Source: Pithys albifrons albifrons
Lineage: Eukaryota; Chordata; Aves; Passeriformes; Thamnophilidae
Reading direction: 5' to 3'
Length of the DNA stretch: 64,000 nucleotides
Assembly (NCBI RefSeq): GCF_047495875.1
Contig: NC_092461.1
Span: 43,727,601-43,791,600, forward strand
The translations under genes were made by a program, and so were the position numbers. Shown piece by piece: positions 50,601 to 63,597 of this stretch. The first letter of the stretch is position 1, and each line of letters opens with the position of its first letter. A model generated the notes under the pieces. That model searched no databases, had not been told where the DNA came from, and was given only the letters and a program-made list of their open reading frames with translations.

Positions 50601-51646
50601 GCCTGGAAGAGAAGATAACTTTCTTGTGTAATACAAAATCTTGTATCTTCTCCAGAGTTGAGTACAGAAAATGTATGTATCTGGGAAAGTCTAACTCAAG
50701 GACTGTGAGTGTAATACTTTGGAGAAAGTCAAACATAAACCTAAGGAGTATTTGGATGCATTTTTGGGGGGGTTTGAGTTCCTTTGTATAGCATAGATTA
50801 TACTTTTCTACCTACAGGTTGAATTGAAAATGACTTCTCTTAGTATTGCCTACCTCTTGTGGAGCTTTTTATTTTTCAGGAAAGCAAAGTTCGGCTCCAT
50901 TCCCCTGTGGCTTTCAGAGTTAGTATGGGGAGACTTTTGTGGCATCTGTCTGACAGCAGTGCACTGAACTATAGGGATTCCTATTATCTGAAAATATATC
51001 TGAAGACTGTAGTGCAGAGAACAGCTGTAAACTACCACAAAGTCAAAAGTCAACAGGAATAAAGTGAGTAAAGTGTATTGTACACTTTGACCCACTGACA
51101 TGGAAAAGGGCCTTATGTCCCATGTCTTCTGCCCTTGAACAGACTTTGAATATTCTAACTTACACTGTGCTGCGCCATGCCTCTTTGTACTGGGACATGA
51201 TTGGATTCCCAAACACACCTGTACTATCCCTTCAGAGTAAAAAAGTTTATGCTTTAATGCATAGTTGGATAGATAACTAAAGAACTTCTAGGAACTCACC
51301 AAAACACACTAGCCCTAGAGACAGAAGAAAAAAAAAAGAGAAAAATTTTTTAGGTGGTCCAAATACATCAGCCTAATATTGTGCTCCATCTGGCCCCTAA
51401 GTCCTGTAGTAGCAGTTTGAGTAAATCTAGTACCCAATATTTAACGTATAACTCATGACCCAAGGTGTCCTTAACTTGTCCCATAACATAGGGAAACAGT
51501 TTCGTACATTTATGAGGAATATTTTAGTAATGGTTGCTGGGATAATGTTCTGTGGTATGCATGTTTCAAAGGAAGTATTAGAAACGGTCCTGCCAGGAAA
51601 CGGCTACTACTTGTGAGTTAGGTAGGGTGCCCAAATAATTCTCATC
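47699..51646. other. AT-rich noncoding DNA
   Basis: No gene or recognised transposon. The longest open frame is 122 codons (50850-51218, -) and overlaps a 67-codon plus-strand frame. It has no recognisable motif and I regard it as chance. A G7 run lies at about 50765-50771. Confidence 0.5.
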
Positions 51647-51651
51647 CTGCA

Positions 51652-52399
51652 TGTGCTGGTTTAAAGGTAAACTGGCAGGAGAAATGAACTCAACACAAAA
51701 GAGATTATAAGTCAGAGTTACAATTTAATAACAATATTACAATAAATGCAATGGCACAAAGATAAATTGGTTTTAACCCACAAAACCAGAAGTATAACCC
51801 AGCACCCTGGGGCACAAACACAATGGTGTTTGTTAGCCTCTGTGCTGAGACCCACGTGGTTCCCCCAAGTCCAAAGCCAAAGGAAGTGAAGAAGCTGCTA
51901 ATGCAGATGATGGTTGCAGTCTGATGAATAGTGGTGGTCACAGTCTGGTCGAGAGTGGTGGTCTTCTCCTGTTGAGGTTCTGATCCTCCTCTGGATCCGA
52001 CAAGTGGTCCCCTGAGGTCTTCAAACCCCAAGATTATATACCTTCAAGTCCAGGTGAGAGCACCCAGTACCTCCCCCAGGGCGAAGAATTACACAATGGG
52101 TGATCAAACTCTGTGAGTCATGGGGTATTTTGGAATCATTGATGGCCCATTAGCAGACACGCCCCATCAGGCTGGGTGTGAAGGTGCTAACGACTCCCTG
52201 GAGGGGAGTTATCACAGCTCTTATCTCACAGACTTCTTTCACATCCAGCTCACAACCTGATGAGTTGGGTGTGCCCCGGGCAGCTGCTGCAAATGGTCCA
52301 TTGTTAACAGTTCTTGGGAAATGAATAGAGGGTGTAGGATACATAGCTTTGGTCACCCCCACACAGTGATAAACTGGTCCCACCTGCTGAACTAGGACA
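51652..52399 (-). mobile_element. Solo LTR, inverted relative of 46456-47085
   Basis: The plus-strand left end TGTGCTGGTTTAAAGGTAAA and right end CTGCTGAACTAGGACA are the reversed termini of the LTR that splits the CR1. At 748 bp it is about 120 bp longer, mainly in the U3 region (near 52150-52300) and in a short direct repeat of TCTGGTCGAGAGTGGTGG type near 51930-51965. Flanks CTGCA (51647-51651) and ATGCA (52400-52404) are a 5-bp duplication with one mismatch. Its TATA box is TATATAAT on the minus strand at 52033-52040. Confidence 0.88.
52033..52040 (-). promoter_or_regulatory. TATA box of minus-strand LTR
   Basis: The plus strand reads ATTATATA, giving TATATAAT on the minus strand, at the same relative position as TACATAAG in the plus-strand relative. 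Confidence 0.55.
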
Positions 52400-52404
52400 A
52401 TGCA

Positions 52405-52737
52405 CTACATAAAAATCTATAGGGTATTCTGGAGTTCCATATGAACTTGTACAGAGCTTGTAGGCAAGCTGTTCCAGCCTAGAGCATTCTCACTTGGATG
52501 AAAGTTGGGTGAGGTCTAGCATAGCAGTCTAGCCTTGCCTCATTTTATCTCCTTTACATTTCCATCATTGTTATAACAATATTCATTTATCATTTTGATA
52601 ATTATTGTTCTATTAGAAAATATTATAGAAAGATACAAAATGACTTATCTTCTCAATGTAGTCTGGTCCTTCAGGTAAACATATTTTTAAACGCTTATCA
52701 TGTGCACAAGGGACTGGAAAGGTTATTAGCAAGTCTT
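52405..52737. other. Spacer between two solo LTRs
   Basis: No gene or repeat recognised. It is short AT-rich sequence separating two LTRs of different families, both minus-oriented. Confidence 0.5.
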
Positions 52738-53309
52738 TGTGTTTGGTTGAGCTGGCAAAATGCCAACTACTCAAACACAGAGTGAGACTTCCTCCCCCTG
52801 CCAAGAAAAGAGAGAAAAATCCCCAAACTTAAAATGGCAAGGTTTTTATATTTACACAGAAATGGGAAAATTAAAACTACAATATAACACATATATACGA
52901 AGGTAAGAAGAAACAACGGTAACTCCCCACTCCCCACCAAACACAAATTCCACTATTCTAACCACAAATCACCCAAGAAAACTCAACCTCTCGAGGGACA
53001 GACCAAGAACAGAGAAAACTAAGAATAAACATTTCACTTGCCTGAGACAACATAGGGGCAAGTGGTGGTGCTGGGGCCTAACAGAGCAGCAGTAGCAGCA
53101 GCCTGTCTCCTCTCCAGCCATGATCAGGAGAGGAAGAAGCTCCCCATTCTTTCTATACTTGTGATGATGTCAGAATATGACATGGAACACCATTGGCCAG
53201 TAGAGTCAGGTGTCAGCTGACCTGACCCAGCTTGAGTCAGCTGGTAATCCAAGGCCTACTCTAAAACTAAAGCCTAAATTTAGGCCTACACTTACTTAAA
53301 TCCAGGACA
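52738..53309 (-). mobile_element. Solo LTR, same family as 37033-37658
   Basis: The plus-strand ends are TGTGTTTGGTTGAGCTGGC and AATCCAGGACA, flanked by GTCTT at 52733-52737 and again at 53310-53314, a perfect 5-bp duplication. Read on the minus strand it has TGGCCAAT, then a TATA-like AGTATAGAAAG about 50 bases on, then T-rich sequence to the end. Shared blocks with 37033-37658 include CCAAGTGGTGG-type sequence, the CACAAATTC...ACTAT/GTCCTAAC segment and GTCAGCTGA near the 5' edge. No internal viral genes remain. Confidence 0.87.
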
Positions 53310-53314
53310 GTCTT

Positions 53315-56300
53315 CTAGTGTAATAGGTAAGTATTTATAAATAAAATACAATTTATTTACCTGATAAATGCCCTGTCATAATCATTCTGGTGTTTTTCAC
53401 TCTGTAAAAATGTGTTCAGGTGGATCTCATTATTTTTAATTGTGTATTGTGAATATTTCTGCTTTTAAAGATTACTAAATAGATACCAGTTAAATATATC
53501 CAAGGCTGTGGCAGATGAAGTTCAGTAGAACACTGACTTAACACTGACCTAAACTTCTACCAGAAAACAAGAGCCTTTGAAGGTGTTGAGAACTGCTTCA
53601 TTATTAGTGACTTCATAGGCTTATGTCTTGTTTCCATTTAAGTTGTCATGTTGATTCTGCATGGTGATATATTCCTTTGGATGGCAGATTAAGGGACTTA
53701 GTTAAATCCATTTTATGAAGGTCATCTACAGCCTTGAACCTTGATCTCAGTAGTGAGATGCTTATATTTTATTCTCCTACTTTCTCACGCAGAGTGTTAG
53801 GATATAATTTTTTAACTCAAGTCAAGCACTCTTGTGTCAAATAGCCTATAACAGCCTGTCATTGGTGTATATATTAAAACTTTATGAAACAAGAAACCAG
53901 AGCTGTTCCTGGACCTTTATTGCAAGAAGAACATTCAGGGAATATAAACAAAACTTGTTAAATATACATAGTGAAAAAAAAATCTAGAAACTGCTGGTCA
54001 TAAAGATATTTCCAAATCAAATATTCCTGTGTTTAAATTCCTGCTCTTTATCTGTTTTTTTTTTTTTTCAAAGTAACAAGAATGATAGCTCATTTTACAG
54101 GTGATCAAATTCATCATGGAGAGGATGTCACTTGGTGGATACAAAATTTTCCCTTTCATGTGGTTGGTCTGAATATGATTACTGTTGTTGTTTTCCATTT
54201 GAGCTATGCACTGTGATCCACATGGGAGGTCTGTTGCACCATTTCCCAGTTTGTTTCATTGTACTCTGTTACCAGATTTCTTTCTGCAAAAAAAGGAAAC
54301 TATATTCTTGGCTGAAACCAAGTGCATTCTGGAATCCTGCTGCCTCCCATTGTTTTCAGAAGGTTTTCTAGTTTTTCATCTACTTAGTTGGTCTTGCTAT
54401 TTTTGTTTATTTTGGTGCTAAAGAGGAATGGGAGACACATTAGCATTGTCTCCCAATTTTGGCAATTACTGTTGACAAACTACTATAAAATTCTGGTATT
54501 TCTCAAAAATAGCACGTGCATTTAAAAGCAACAAGAAGGTAATTGACATTTAGAATGCACAAAAGAACACAAGAGAATTTTGCAAGTAATGAACTGAATT
54601 TTAAGATGTATGTCTTAATTTGCCTATATTACTTTAGATTCCCATACTCTTGAAAGCTATTGAAGGAAATAAATCAATAACGATGTTGCATCATAACTTA
54701 AATCAATCCACTATTTTAGTAGAAAGCTCCCTTAAAGCAAATCCATCCTTTCAAAAAGAAATCAGTTTTAGTTTGGTAATAAACTAAAAATTTGCTGATT
54801 ACAATTTTAGTGGCATATGAAAAGCAGAGAGAAAAATAATCTACCATGTGACTAGACTTCTTTAAAAGAAATTAGAAAAACAAATTTCTGTTTTGAAATC
54901 TTACACAAACTCCAGAATTCTGACAGTTTTTACCACTTCTGATTTTCCTTTGTATTGGTAAGGTCCAGCTCTGACTATTCTAAAACTACTGATGTGACCA
55001 GAAAGTGAGGAACAAAGTGCTTCATTCTGGTTGAAGAAGTTCACTCCTTGCTTCCTAAAATTTCATTCTTTTGCTTAGATAGAGCTCTTCAATAATTTGG
55101 ATAGTTTCCAATATTTGACTGTTATATTCAGGTGTGTTATCATGATCTCAAACACTCTTTCAAAAGAAAGAGAGCAGGACAAGAAAACCAAAGTGGCTGT
55201 GCTTCTGTTATAAGACTTCATAGCTTTAATTAATGATTAATATATCAGCAGGACAAGTGTACTGAAAACTATCAGTTGACTCATTCAGGGAATTCATCTG
55301 TCTTTTGGATGATGCAGGTAATAATACACATGTGGGCAGACACATTTTAAAAAAACAGCCCTCCCACCCCCAAAAAAACCAGAACACCGAAAATCTAGAC
55401 AGTAAAAGCAGCTAGCTCTAAAAACTGCTATGGTTCTGACTCAGCTCTTATCTATCAGTGGTGCTACAGAAAGGAAGAGTAGAGAGAAAACTTGATTTAC
55501 TATGTGGAAAGTGAAGAAAGATTTTTTTGGTCAGTTTTATTTTTTTTGCAAGGACTCTCTCTTGTGTCATCATAATGTCTAGTAGCACACAGAGAATGTC
55601 TTGACATAGGATGCATTGGTTTCAGTGTGATGGAAAGGAGTACTTTATATTTTAATAAAATGAAGACCAAGTTTAACAGATTACTGTAGGAATCATTAGA
55701 GATATTTATTAGTCAACTAAAACTAGTTAACTAGAGGAATAAAATTTTTTTAATCTAGAAAGTTGGAGATGTCCCTCCACAACGTGCTTTATTTTTCAAA
55801 GAGGCTATGATATGATCCCTTGGGTAAAGAAAGGTGAAAAATTCTTTGATATGCGTGCTGCATAACTCCTGTATTTGAAAATACTGTTGTAATAGACGTG
55901 AAGCCCTGTAGGCAAGGCCAGATTTCTTTAATCAAAGCTTAAGAGAACACAGCCTGATATAATTTCTCTGACAGAACTAAGGGCTTTTACTTCTTAAACT
56001 GCCATAGCTGATTCTTGCTTTAAAAAAATCTTATTTACTCGTCATTATTTGAGAGTTAACCTGGAAAATCTTTAAAACTTCTTTTGAGCTAAATGGCATT
56101 TTATCCACCATGCATCCTTTCATAAGTAAAGACTCAAACACCTTAAAAATCTGGGCACCCTAGAGAAATATTTTCTATATCGCCAGCTTCCCGAAAAAGT
56201 TGGCTAAAATCCAGAGGAAACTGTTCTGTTATATTTACTAGTTGCTTCTGAGTGAGACTAACTAGAAGATGCAGATTGCATGAGATTTGGACCCATGGGT

Positions 56301-59300
56301 CTTGCACAAAAGTGCTTTCATATGTTTATGTTATGCTTGACATTTTTGAGACTTTTTTTTTCCGTGAACTCCTATTCTATGGCTGGAGGCTCGAATGAGA
56401 TCGAGTTTGTTCTCAACATAAAAGACATGAATGAGAAAAAATTACAAGCCTGTATTTCTGAGTAGCTAAAACATGGCTTTTGGCTTGATTGCACAGACTT
56501 TATTCATATTATTAAAAACTTATTGAGGAAAGCAAGCTACTAGTTTCCATAGTAGGGAAAAAATACCTAAACAAACCCAACCACAGAACAACCTAACAAA
56601 AAAACTCAGTGACTACAGTGACTACAGTGAATAAGTATTCATCCACAGAAGCAAGAGTTGCACAGTCTAGTCCAGATAATAGTAAAAAATTATAGACACT
56701 TGACTATCATTTGTATGATTCTTAGCCAGAAAGCCTTGAGGACAGAGTACTCTGTTTTCTTTCTGGAAGAAAGAAGAAAAGCCAGTTCTAATCAGCCTTA
56801 TTTGCATGTCATTTACCCATAATTCCACCTGCTAGCTTTTGATTTTTTGATTTATCTGTGCCAGCGGGAGGTTTGGCACGTTACTGCTTCCAGGAATAAG
56901 GGGGTATAAAGTTAGTTTGGAAGCTACCTTTTCTTCTCAGCTGTGACAAGTGTAAACTCAGCCTAGCTGAATGCTCTGACTTGGCCCCACAAAAGTACTT
57001 TGGCACTTAAATTATCATCATAGCCCAAGATCCAGTTCAGTTTCTTGCTGCCTAACCTTGCAGCTCCTCACAGTTTTTAAGAATTAAGTTTTCTTGATAC
57101 TCATCTAGGTACTTAAATGTCTCTTTGTGGACCCTCCAAGAACTGCCCACACCCAGGCTGTGCTGCTGCCTTTTAGATTTCTTGTTCAAATTTCAGACCT
57201 CGAGAGTTACACATTTGAAAATTATTTTGACTGCTTCATTTCAGGGTCTGCTCTGGAAAATGTGCTGTAAGCACACTGATTAGTTTAATAAAACATGGTG
57301 GGAGCTGACAGTGAATGCCTCCACTCCTGGGCAGTCTCTTCTTCTTCCTCTTTAGCATTCTGAGTCTTCAGCTGCATGTGCAAATAGAATGACTGAACAG
57401 AAAGGACAGAAGTAAAAGAGACCAAGAAATACTCTACAGCCAGCCACTGGAGTACGTATCAAAAGGCTGGGAGGCATGGGCTAAATTCTCAGAAAACAGA
57501 AGAAAAATTTCATCATTCACGCTGCTGAATAAAAAAGGAACACCTTCAAGAGCTGTTGGCATATTTTACAAGATGCTTGTGTATGAATGGCTCAGTGAGA
57601 GTTTTTGTAGCTTTGAATTGAAAGTGGAAGGGGCTGTCTTCTTACAACCAGAGATGGCTGCCTAATTCTGTGTGAACAGTGGTTTTAAAAGCTCTGCTTG
57701 AGAACATCCTGTTCATCAATCTGGTTTGCATGAAACTGTTTTGGGCAGCCAACTCTGCCCCTGGAGGTAGATTAGGGGCCTAACAGAGGGCTTTAAAGGT
57801 ACTCATCTTTACACAGCTAGCTATCAGGTTTTGTTACATTATTTGTCTAAAGAGAGATACATATTTGGCCTCGGCTGCCCTAATTAAACCAATATTGCAC
57901 CATTTCATGTTATATGCATTAGTAACAGATATAATAGTTACTCATAGATCAAGTGTAAAGGATTATACTAGAGAATCAGAATCCCTCGGTCCTCTAAGAC
58001 ATTCTGTTGCCAATTTTAATTTTCATAAACATAGTTTCATAAAATTACAGTTCCATGAACTTTCTATCCTCAACAGAATATGCTGCATATAAATAAGTAT
58101 TGGCTTTCATTTACATCTGTGTATTTTCTCCAATAAATTGTTGACAAATTTTTTTCAGGATTTCATTGATATTATGTTCAGGGTTGCTGTGGCAAGTAGG
58201 TTAATATATATGTTAATTTGGGTAACTCTAATACTAATAGTGTAAAAATGATCACGAGACACTTCAAAAGCTAATATGTTGCTTAGCTTTAAACATCCAT
58301 GCACAGTAAATAAAAAAGTACATATAGACCAATTATTCCATGATCACATCTCATTCTGCTCACCTATTCTCCTGTTCCTACAGCTTTCTGAGGATTCACA
58401 AATGCTCTTATGCTTTGCAACACTTTGATCCTAAGTAAATTACACTGAATCCATTTGCTTAGTTTTAGAAACAATTCTCCCTGGCAGATTCAGTTTGCCA
58501 CAGACTGGGCACTGACTGTAGGCTTTAAGTGGAGTGGAAAATATACTTCCATTGAGAAGAAAACTGTATGCACAGAAGGAGGTTATTTCTTTAAAAAAGA
58601 AAAAGAAAAAAGACAAAGTTTCTGCTTGTTCAGTGGTAAATCTGGAAGTTATCATTAGTGCAACAATGCCTGTTTTGCTCGTTTTGCACTACTTGCCCAA
58701 TGAGAGATATCCACCTCTGAGCAATTTGATTCATGAAGTACATGCCAAATTTGATGTGAGCACAATAAAACTAATAAGTAGCTAAGCAGTGATTTGTGCT
58801 GGTTGCTTCAAATGGTATGTGTGAGTGGTGTGATGGTTTTGTGAATCTAGCTCTTCAATGTTCATTAATTCAACTTGAAACACTTGGGTTATTATTTGCA
58901 GAAACACCAAACATTCAAAGCTGTATGTAAGTTGATATAGAATCTATTTAACAAGAAAATTACATGGAATTTGAATTACTCTGAAAAAACTCCATATGAT
59001 TTATGTTACATTACCTTGGCAATTGAAGAGTTATCACTTTTATTTTAATCTCAGTATGCCTTAACATATTGAATGGACAGTAAAAGAAATAGTGTCTGGA
59101 ATCCAACATAGACTGAAGGAGATAAAAGGGAATGTTCAACTTTTTCTGGCAAGAGATAAAGGGCCTATGAGGGAAAAAAAAAGTACACAGTTAGGTAGTT
59201 AACCATTTTATCATATGCAAATAATACTAGGAGGAGAACCAAAGTTGTTTGGACAACATTATTTTGGCATTTCTTAACTTTTTAGTGGCAGCTTTCCAAG

Positions 59301-61254
59301 CTGAACTACAGTTAAATGTAACAAAGCATATCAGTTACCAAGAATCTGTTCATCTGTATACAAAAGTGTCATTTGACGTTTATGTCACTAATTTGTTTAT
59401 TTAACTTCTTAAGAGCAAGCACTGAGATTTTAAAAGGTATTTTCATTATAGCTATACTTGTGTATTTTAAAGGATGGATTTCAGGCTGAAGAGAGAGTTG
59501 AAAATATTGTCCATGTATGATGATGGGGTATGGAGTAATGATATTTCTCTACTGAAAAGATGTAATTGGTGGAGGAATGCATAATCATATGCCAGTTGTG
59601 TTCATTCCAGGGAAGAAGGAATGACTGTCAGGAAGGTGTACAGATGGCCAAGGCATTTCAGCACAGGTGAGACTATCATTTATATCAAACTGTGATCTGG
59701 GATACCAGAATCAGTATTTATACCACATATGAATGCCAGGAAGTCTGAATAGCTAGTTAGGAAAGAGTGGCAAATAACCTTTGATGACCTTGTTGCTACT
59801 TGGACTACAGTTCTGCTTCTGCAGGGTGGGTTACAGAAAAAATGGGTTGCTCCAAGCCATATGCATCCCTGGCCTCAGGAAAATATAATAAGGGACACCT
59901 GGCTGACAAATTGATTTATTCTCCAACTTTCTTTCCAGGTTGCTAGTGATTTACCATGATTTTTCAGTAAAATCATAAGTTTTGGCTTTCAATTTTACAT
60001 TAATTTTTAAAAGATGCTTTGGATACAATAGAAGTGTTCAGCTTGATTTTTAACACAGAGCTTTGTGTTCCACTCCAGTGCATTTTTGTTGCTTCTGTTC
60101 TTAATTGTACTTTCATGTCCAAGAACACAGAAACAATTTTGTCAGCACCAGCTTGATCTAGTATTGAACATTACAATGTATGAAAAAGTAATTCTATGCT
60201 CATGTAACTGTACAAAGCTTCACTTGAGATACCTGGCAGTACCATGGCTTTCACACTCTAATTCATCTGCATTATATATCTAGATAGTAAAAATTTATTA
60301 TTCTCAATAGTTGTAGAAAGTGAGGCACACAGCTCTATTTTGTCAGAACCTCTCTAGAAAACTGGATATTAAAACGAGGACTCCTGAATTAATTTATAAG
60401 TCATGGTGCAGTCTGTCTAAACAGATGACTGTGCCCTGCATCAACTGAAGCTCCCATCTGCTTTGAAGTGGATGATCTCTAGGTTTTGAAGAATAGCTTC
60501 TCAGATAAAAAATAGAAAAAGGTGCTTGAATAACTAAGGATTGAAGGCCAAGAAAGGGAAAAAAGAAACTGAAAGCTTTTCTTCCAGTTTATCCCCAAAG
60601 AAAAACAGAATATTGAACAGCTATTCCCTGAAAAACTGAATATTAAACATATATTCTCTTGTGCCCCAGATGTATTTGGCTATAAAGAACTTTGCCTGAC
60701 TAGCAGCGGAGGAGGGATAGTGCCAGAAGACTGCACAGCCTTTGTTTGTCCATATTTCTATTGCTTGTGAGCCTTGTACATGGTCCATGTTGGAAATATC
60801 ACAGCCTGTTCTTAAAAAAAAATTGGCATCCTTCAGAGATTGTTTCCATTCCCTAGCTAAGGGAGCCTCAGAGAAGTGAAGAATTGCATGCCATTTTTTC
60901 CAACCAAAGAACAACTCAATTTAACTTTTGCTGCAAACACTTTCTCTCATATCCTTGTTTTCCATGAAAGTCATTTGGATACTGAAAAAATATATCTTCA
61001 TTGTCTTCTCATTGTGCAAGATCACAGTCTGAGAACCATGAAATACAACCAAAAGGGTAAAAAGGGTATGAGTAGGTTTGAGTATATTCCATTGGGTTTT
61101 GGACGAGGACCAGAGAAAGCTGTTTTTTTTTTAAATGCAGTTATCTTGAGCTAGACATTCTCTCTTCTATGTCTATCTTTACATGATGCTGTGATTTAGT
61201 TCTGAATAAAGCTATGTGTTTCAGTCACTGAAAGGCATTTTTTTGCTTTCTAAG
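53315..61254. other. AT-rich noncoding DNA
   Basis: About 8 kb without a recognisable gene or transposon, the longest repeat-poor stretch in the window. The longest open frame is 97 codons (60621-60914, -), unrecognised. A small direct duplication of GTGACTACA lies at about 56611-56630. Part may be intron, 3' flank or 3' UTR of the candidate exon pair that follows on the minus strand. Confidence 0.5.
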
Positions 61255-61445
61255 TTACTGTTTTGGCTTATCAGGTAGAAGAGGTCTGCACTCCCGAGGC
61301 TGGAGGTCATCAATTCTCTTTACAATGCTGAATGCATAAGGTTCCCTGACAAACATCTGGTTCAGAGGTGGACACAGGTTATGACAATGGTGAGGAGAGT
61401 ACAGTCTTGTTTCAGAATTTTGTACTTCAGGGTAACACATCCTAC
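61255..61445 (-). CDS. Candidate terminal coding exon, unknown protein
   Basis: On the minus strand a pyrimidine-rich acceptor (TTTTCCTTCTCATTTAG) precedes an open exon of 191 bp ending in TAA at 61255-61257. It would encode about 62 residues, rich in Cys, His, Pro and charged residues and ending PRECRPLLPDKPKQ, with REPYAFSIVKRIDDLQ before it. The composition looks more protein-like than the neighbouring chance frames. The first two bases complete a codon begun in the preceding candidate exon. I do not recognise the family and saw no clear AATAAA close downstream. It may be a real carboxyl-terminal exon or a lucky open frame. Confidence 0.42.
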
Positions 61446-61557
61446 CTAAATGAGAAGGAAAATTAAAACTCAGACTGCAGATGGAAGGCAAGATGCAGTC
61501 TGACACATGAATTCCATACATTTTCAAAAAGTTATAAAAATCCTCTTCACCTTTTAC

Positions 61558-61674
61558 CGATTCTACTGCTCAGCATTTCTGTCACATATTGCTTACTGTA
61601 TAATTTCACTGATCTGACACATCTTCCTTTGGGATTGGGTATAATGCTCTTTTTAGCTTTTAAATATTTTCTTT
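61558..61674 (-). CDS. Candidate penultimate coding exon, unknown protein
   Basis: This 117-bp minus-strand segment is bounded by an acceptor (CTTCTCTTTCCATCATTCTAAAG) and a GT donor (ATCG|GTAAAAG). It enters and leaves in the same phase and encodes about 39 residues, including PNPKGRCVRSVKLYSKQYV then TEMLSSRI. The interval to the next candidate exon is 112 bp with GT...AG ends, and splicing keeps the frame across the junction (Gly-Arg). The donor is weak, and a second GT (AAAAG|GTGAAG) lies 7 bases on. Basic residues dominate. I could not identify exons further upstream. Confidence 0.38.
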
Positions 61675-63597
61675 CTTTAGAATGATGGAAAGAGAAGCAG
61701 ATTTTAAAAACCACTGCCATTTTAATAGAAAAATCATACACCAGCTGGTTCAAATTTTATGTAAAATGCAACATGTGTGAATGTGCCATTTCAGAATGTG
61801 CTTATGTGATTTACTCCAACAATTAATCAATAAAAATTAAATAGTTTCTATTTAAATAAAAATTAAATAGAAATAAGTTGTGTGTTTTTGAAGTTTAGCT
61901 GATGTTCTCTTAAAACCTGAAAGATCTAGAGCAAGGTACAATTTGGAAGTTCCTGTCAGAGACTGACACAAACATTTCTTGGGATGACATACGATTACTG
62001 TCAGCACAGATACAGTCAAAAAATTTGCTATTGGTCCATCTGTCTGTTACCTTTGTTTAATAACTTATCTCTCTGGCCACAAACAGTACAGTGTCAGAAG
62101 GCCTCTAAATTTAAGCCCCAAATCTAAATACATTAAAGACTCTTGTCCATTGTCCTGTCTAGGGACAGAGTCTCAAAATAACCTTTAAATGATGCTATGA
62201 TCTCAATGAATAAAGTTACATGTGAAGTCTGAAATACAGAAATAAGGTTCGCAATTCCTTTTAAAGTGTGTAGCTTTGTATGAATGGGTCTCATTATCTA
62301 GACCCCATCTTCTCTGTATGCTTGTCTTATTTATCAGTCATCCCTTTATTTTTCAACAGAAAAAATAGTTGTCATGAGTTGGCTTGATCCATGGGCACAG
62401 ATCAGTTGCAGATCTTTGAAAAGAGACACTAAAGTCAAAGAGTGCTCCAGCTTTGATCTAACAATAAAGCTTTTCTTGGTCAAATTATTGTTTGTGTCAG
62501 GAAAGTTGGCAAACTTCTGAATGTGTGAAGCAAAAGTGCTATAAGTCTTTTAGTATGGGTCTCAGATGTTCTACATTGACCTTTACTATCCAGAAAAATT
62601 TAAATCAGCATAAAGGTGGTCTTTCCAGTTGTCACAATTTTCATGACTGCATGATTGGATGAAGCTCCTGAAAACATTGTGCTTCTTGCCCTGGTCTTGA
62701 GAACAATCAAAGTGAAGGAAGAAACACAATTTTGCCATAATAGATTCTTAGTACTGTTTGTCTCCGGAGTTATTTGAACATTTGCTACTTCTTATATATT
62801 AAAAAAAAGTTATCAGCTCCTGCCCTAGTATGTGGATGTGTAAGTGTGTATATTGTTTTAATTTTAGGAGTGGTGTTTAGGATGTAGGTAACCTTTTGGT
62901 ATATGTTGCTTGATAGTTAACCTTACCAAATTATTGTATCTACTTCGCCAAAGCGCTCAAAAATGCTATAACGAGAAAGCAAACATTCATTATCCCATAA
63001 ATGTGGTTTATTAGCCCATAATCTAATGTCTATTTCACACATAATAGATGATGATTTTTCATTGCAAGGAAATAGCTAATCAAATCATCTGCTTTGCAGT
63101 GGGATGAAATCTATCATCTTCTCCTAAAAATAGTGGAAGTATTTTGACTGAGACCAGCTGGTGTGAGAGGCCACCATGGAAGGTCTTTGATCAGCAGTTT
63201 TGAAAATAGAAAAGGTTTTCACAAGGTTATGTAAGGAAGTAGAAGTATTGATCCTGGTAACTGGCAGGAAACGTAGTGTAGCATCTACTTGCAATGAACC
63301 AAGTAAGACTGGAGCCAGTAGAGCTGGTTATATCATGCATTAAGAGGAATTTTAATAGGGTAAAAATAAATGTAAGTTGTGCATTGGAATAACTCATTGT
63401 CTGCAACCCTGAGGAAGGACAAATGGGATAACAAGACACACACATGAAAGATTTTGAGGAACTGCTAAGAAAACACGAAGATATCCAGTACATGCATGAC
63501 AAAACCTCTTGTAGCCATACTTACAGTTTTAGATAGCTTTACCCAAGCACAACAAACAGTCCTTTGGCATCACAAAATCAGTTTGTCTATAGCATAT
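61675..63597. other. AT-rich noncoding DNA
   Basis: If the exon pair is real, this would be intron or upstream sequence. An inverted repeat (TTAAATAG...CTATTTAA and a second AAATTAAATAG copy) lies at about 61835-61880. A good minus-strand donor-like ACT|GTAAGTATGG is at about 63518-63527, without a clear coding exon. The longest frame is 91 codons (63227-63502, -), not exon-like. Confidence 0.45.
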
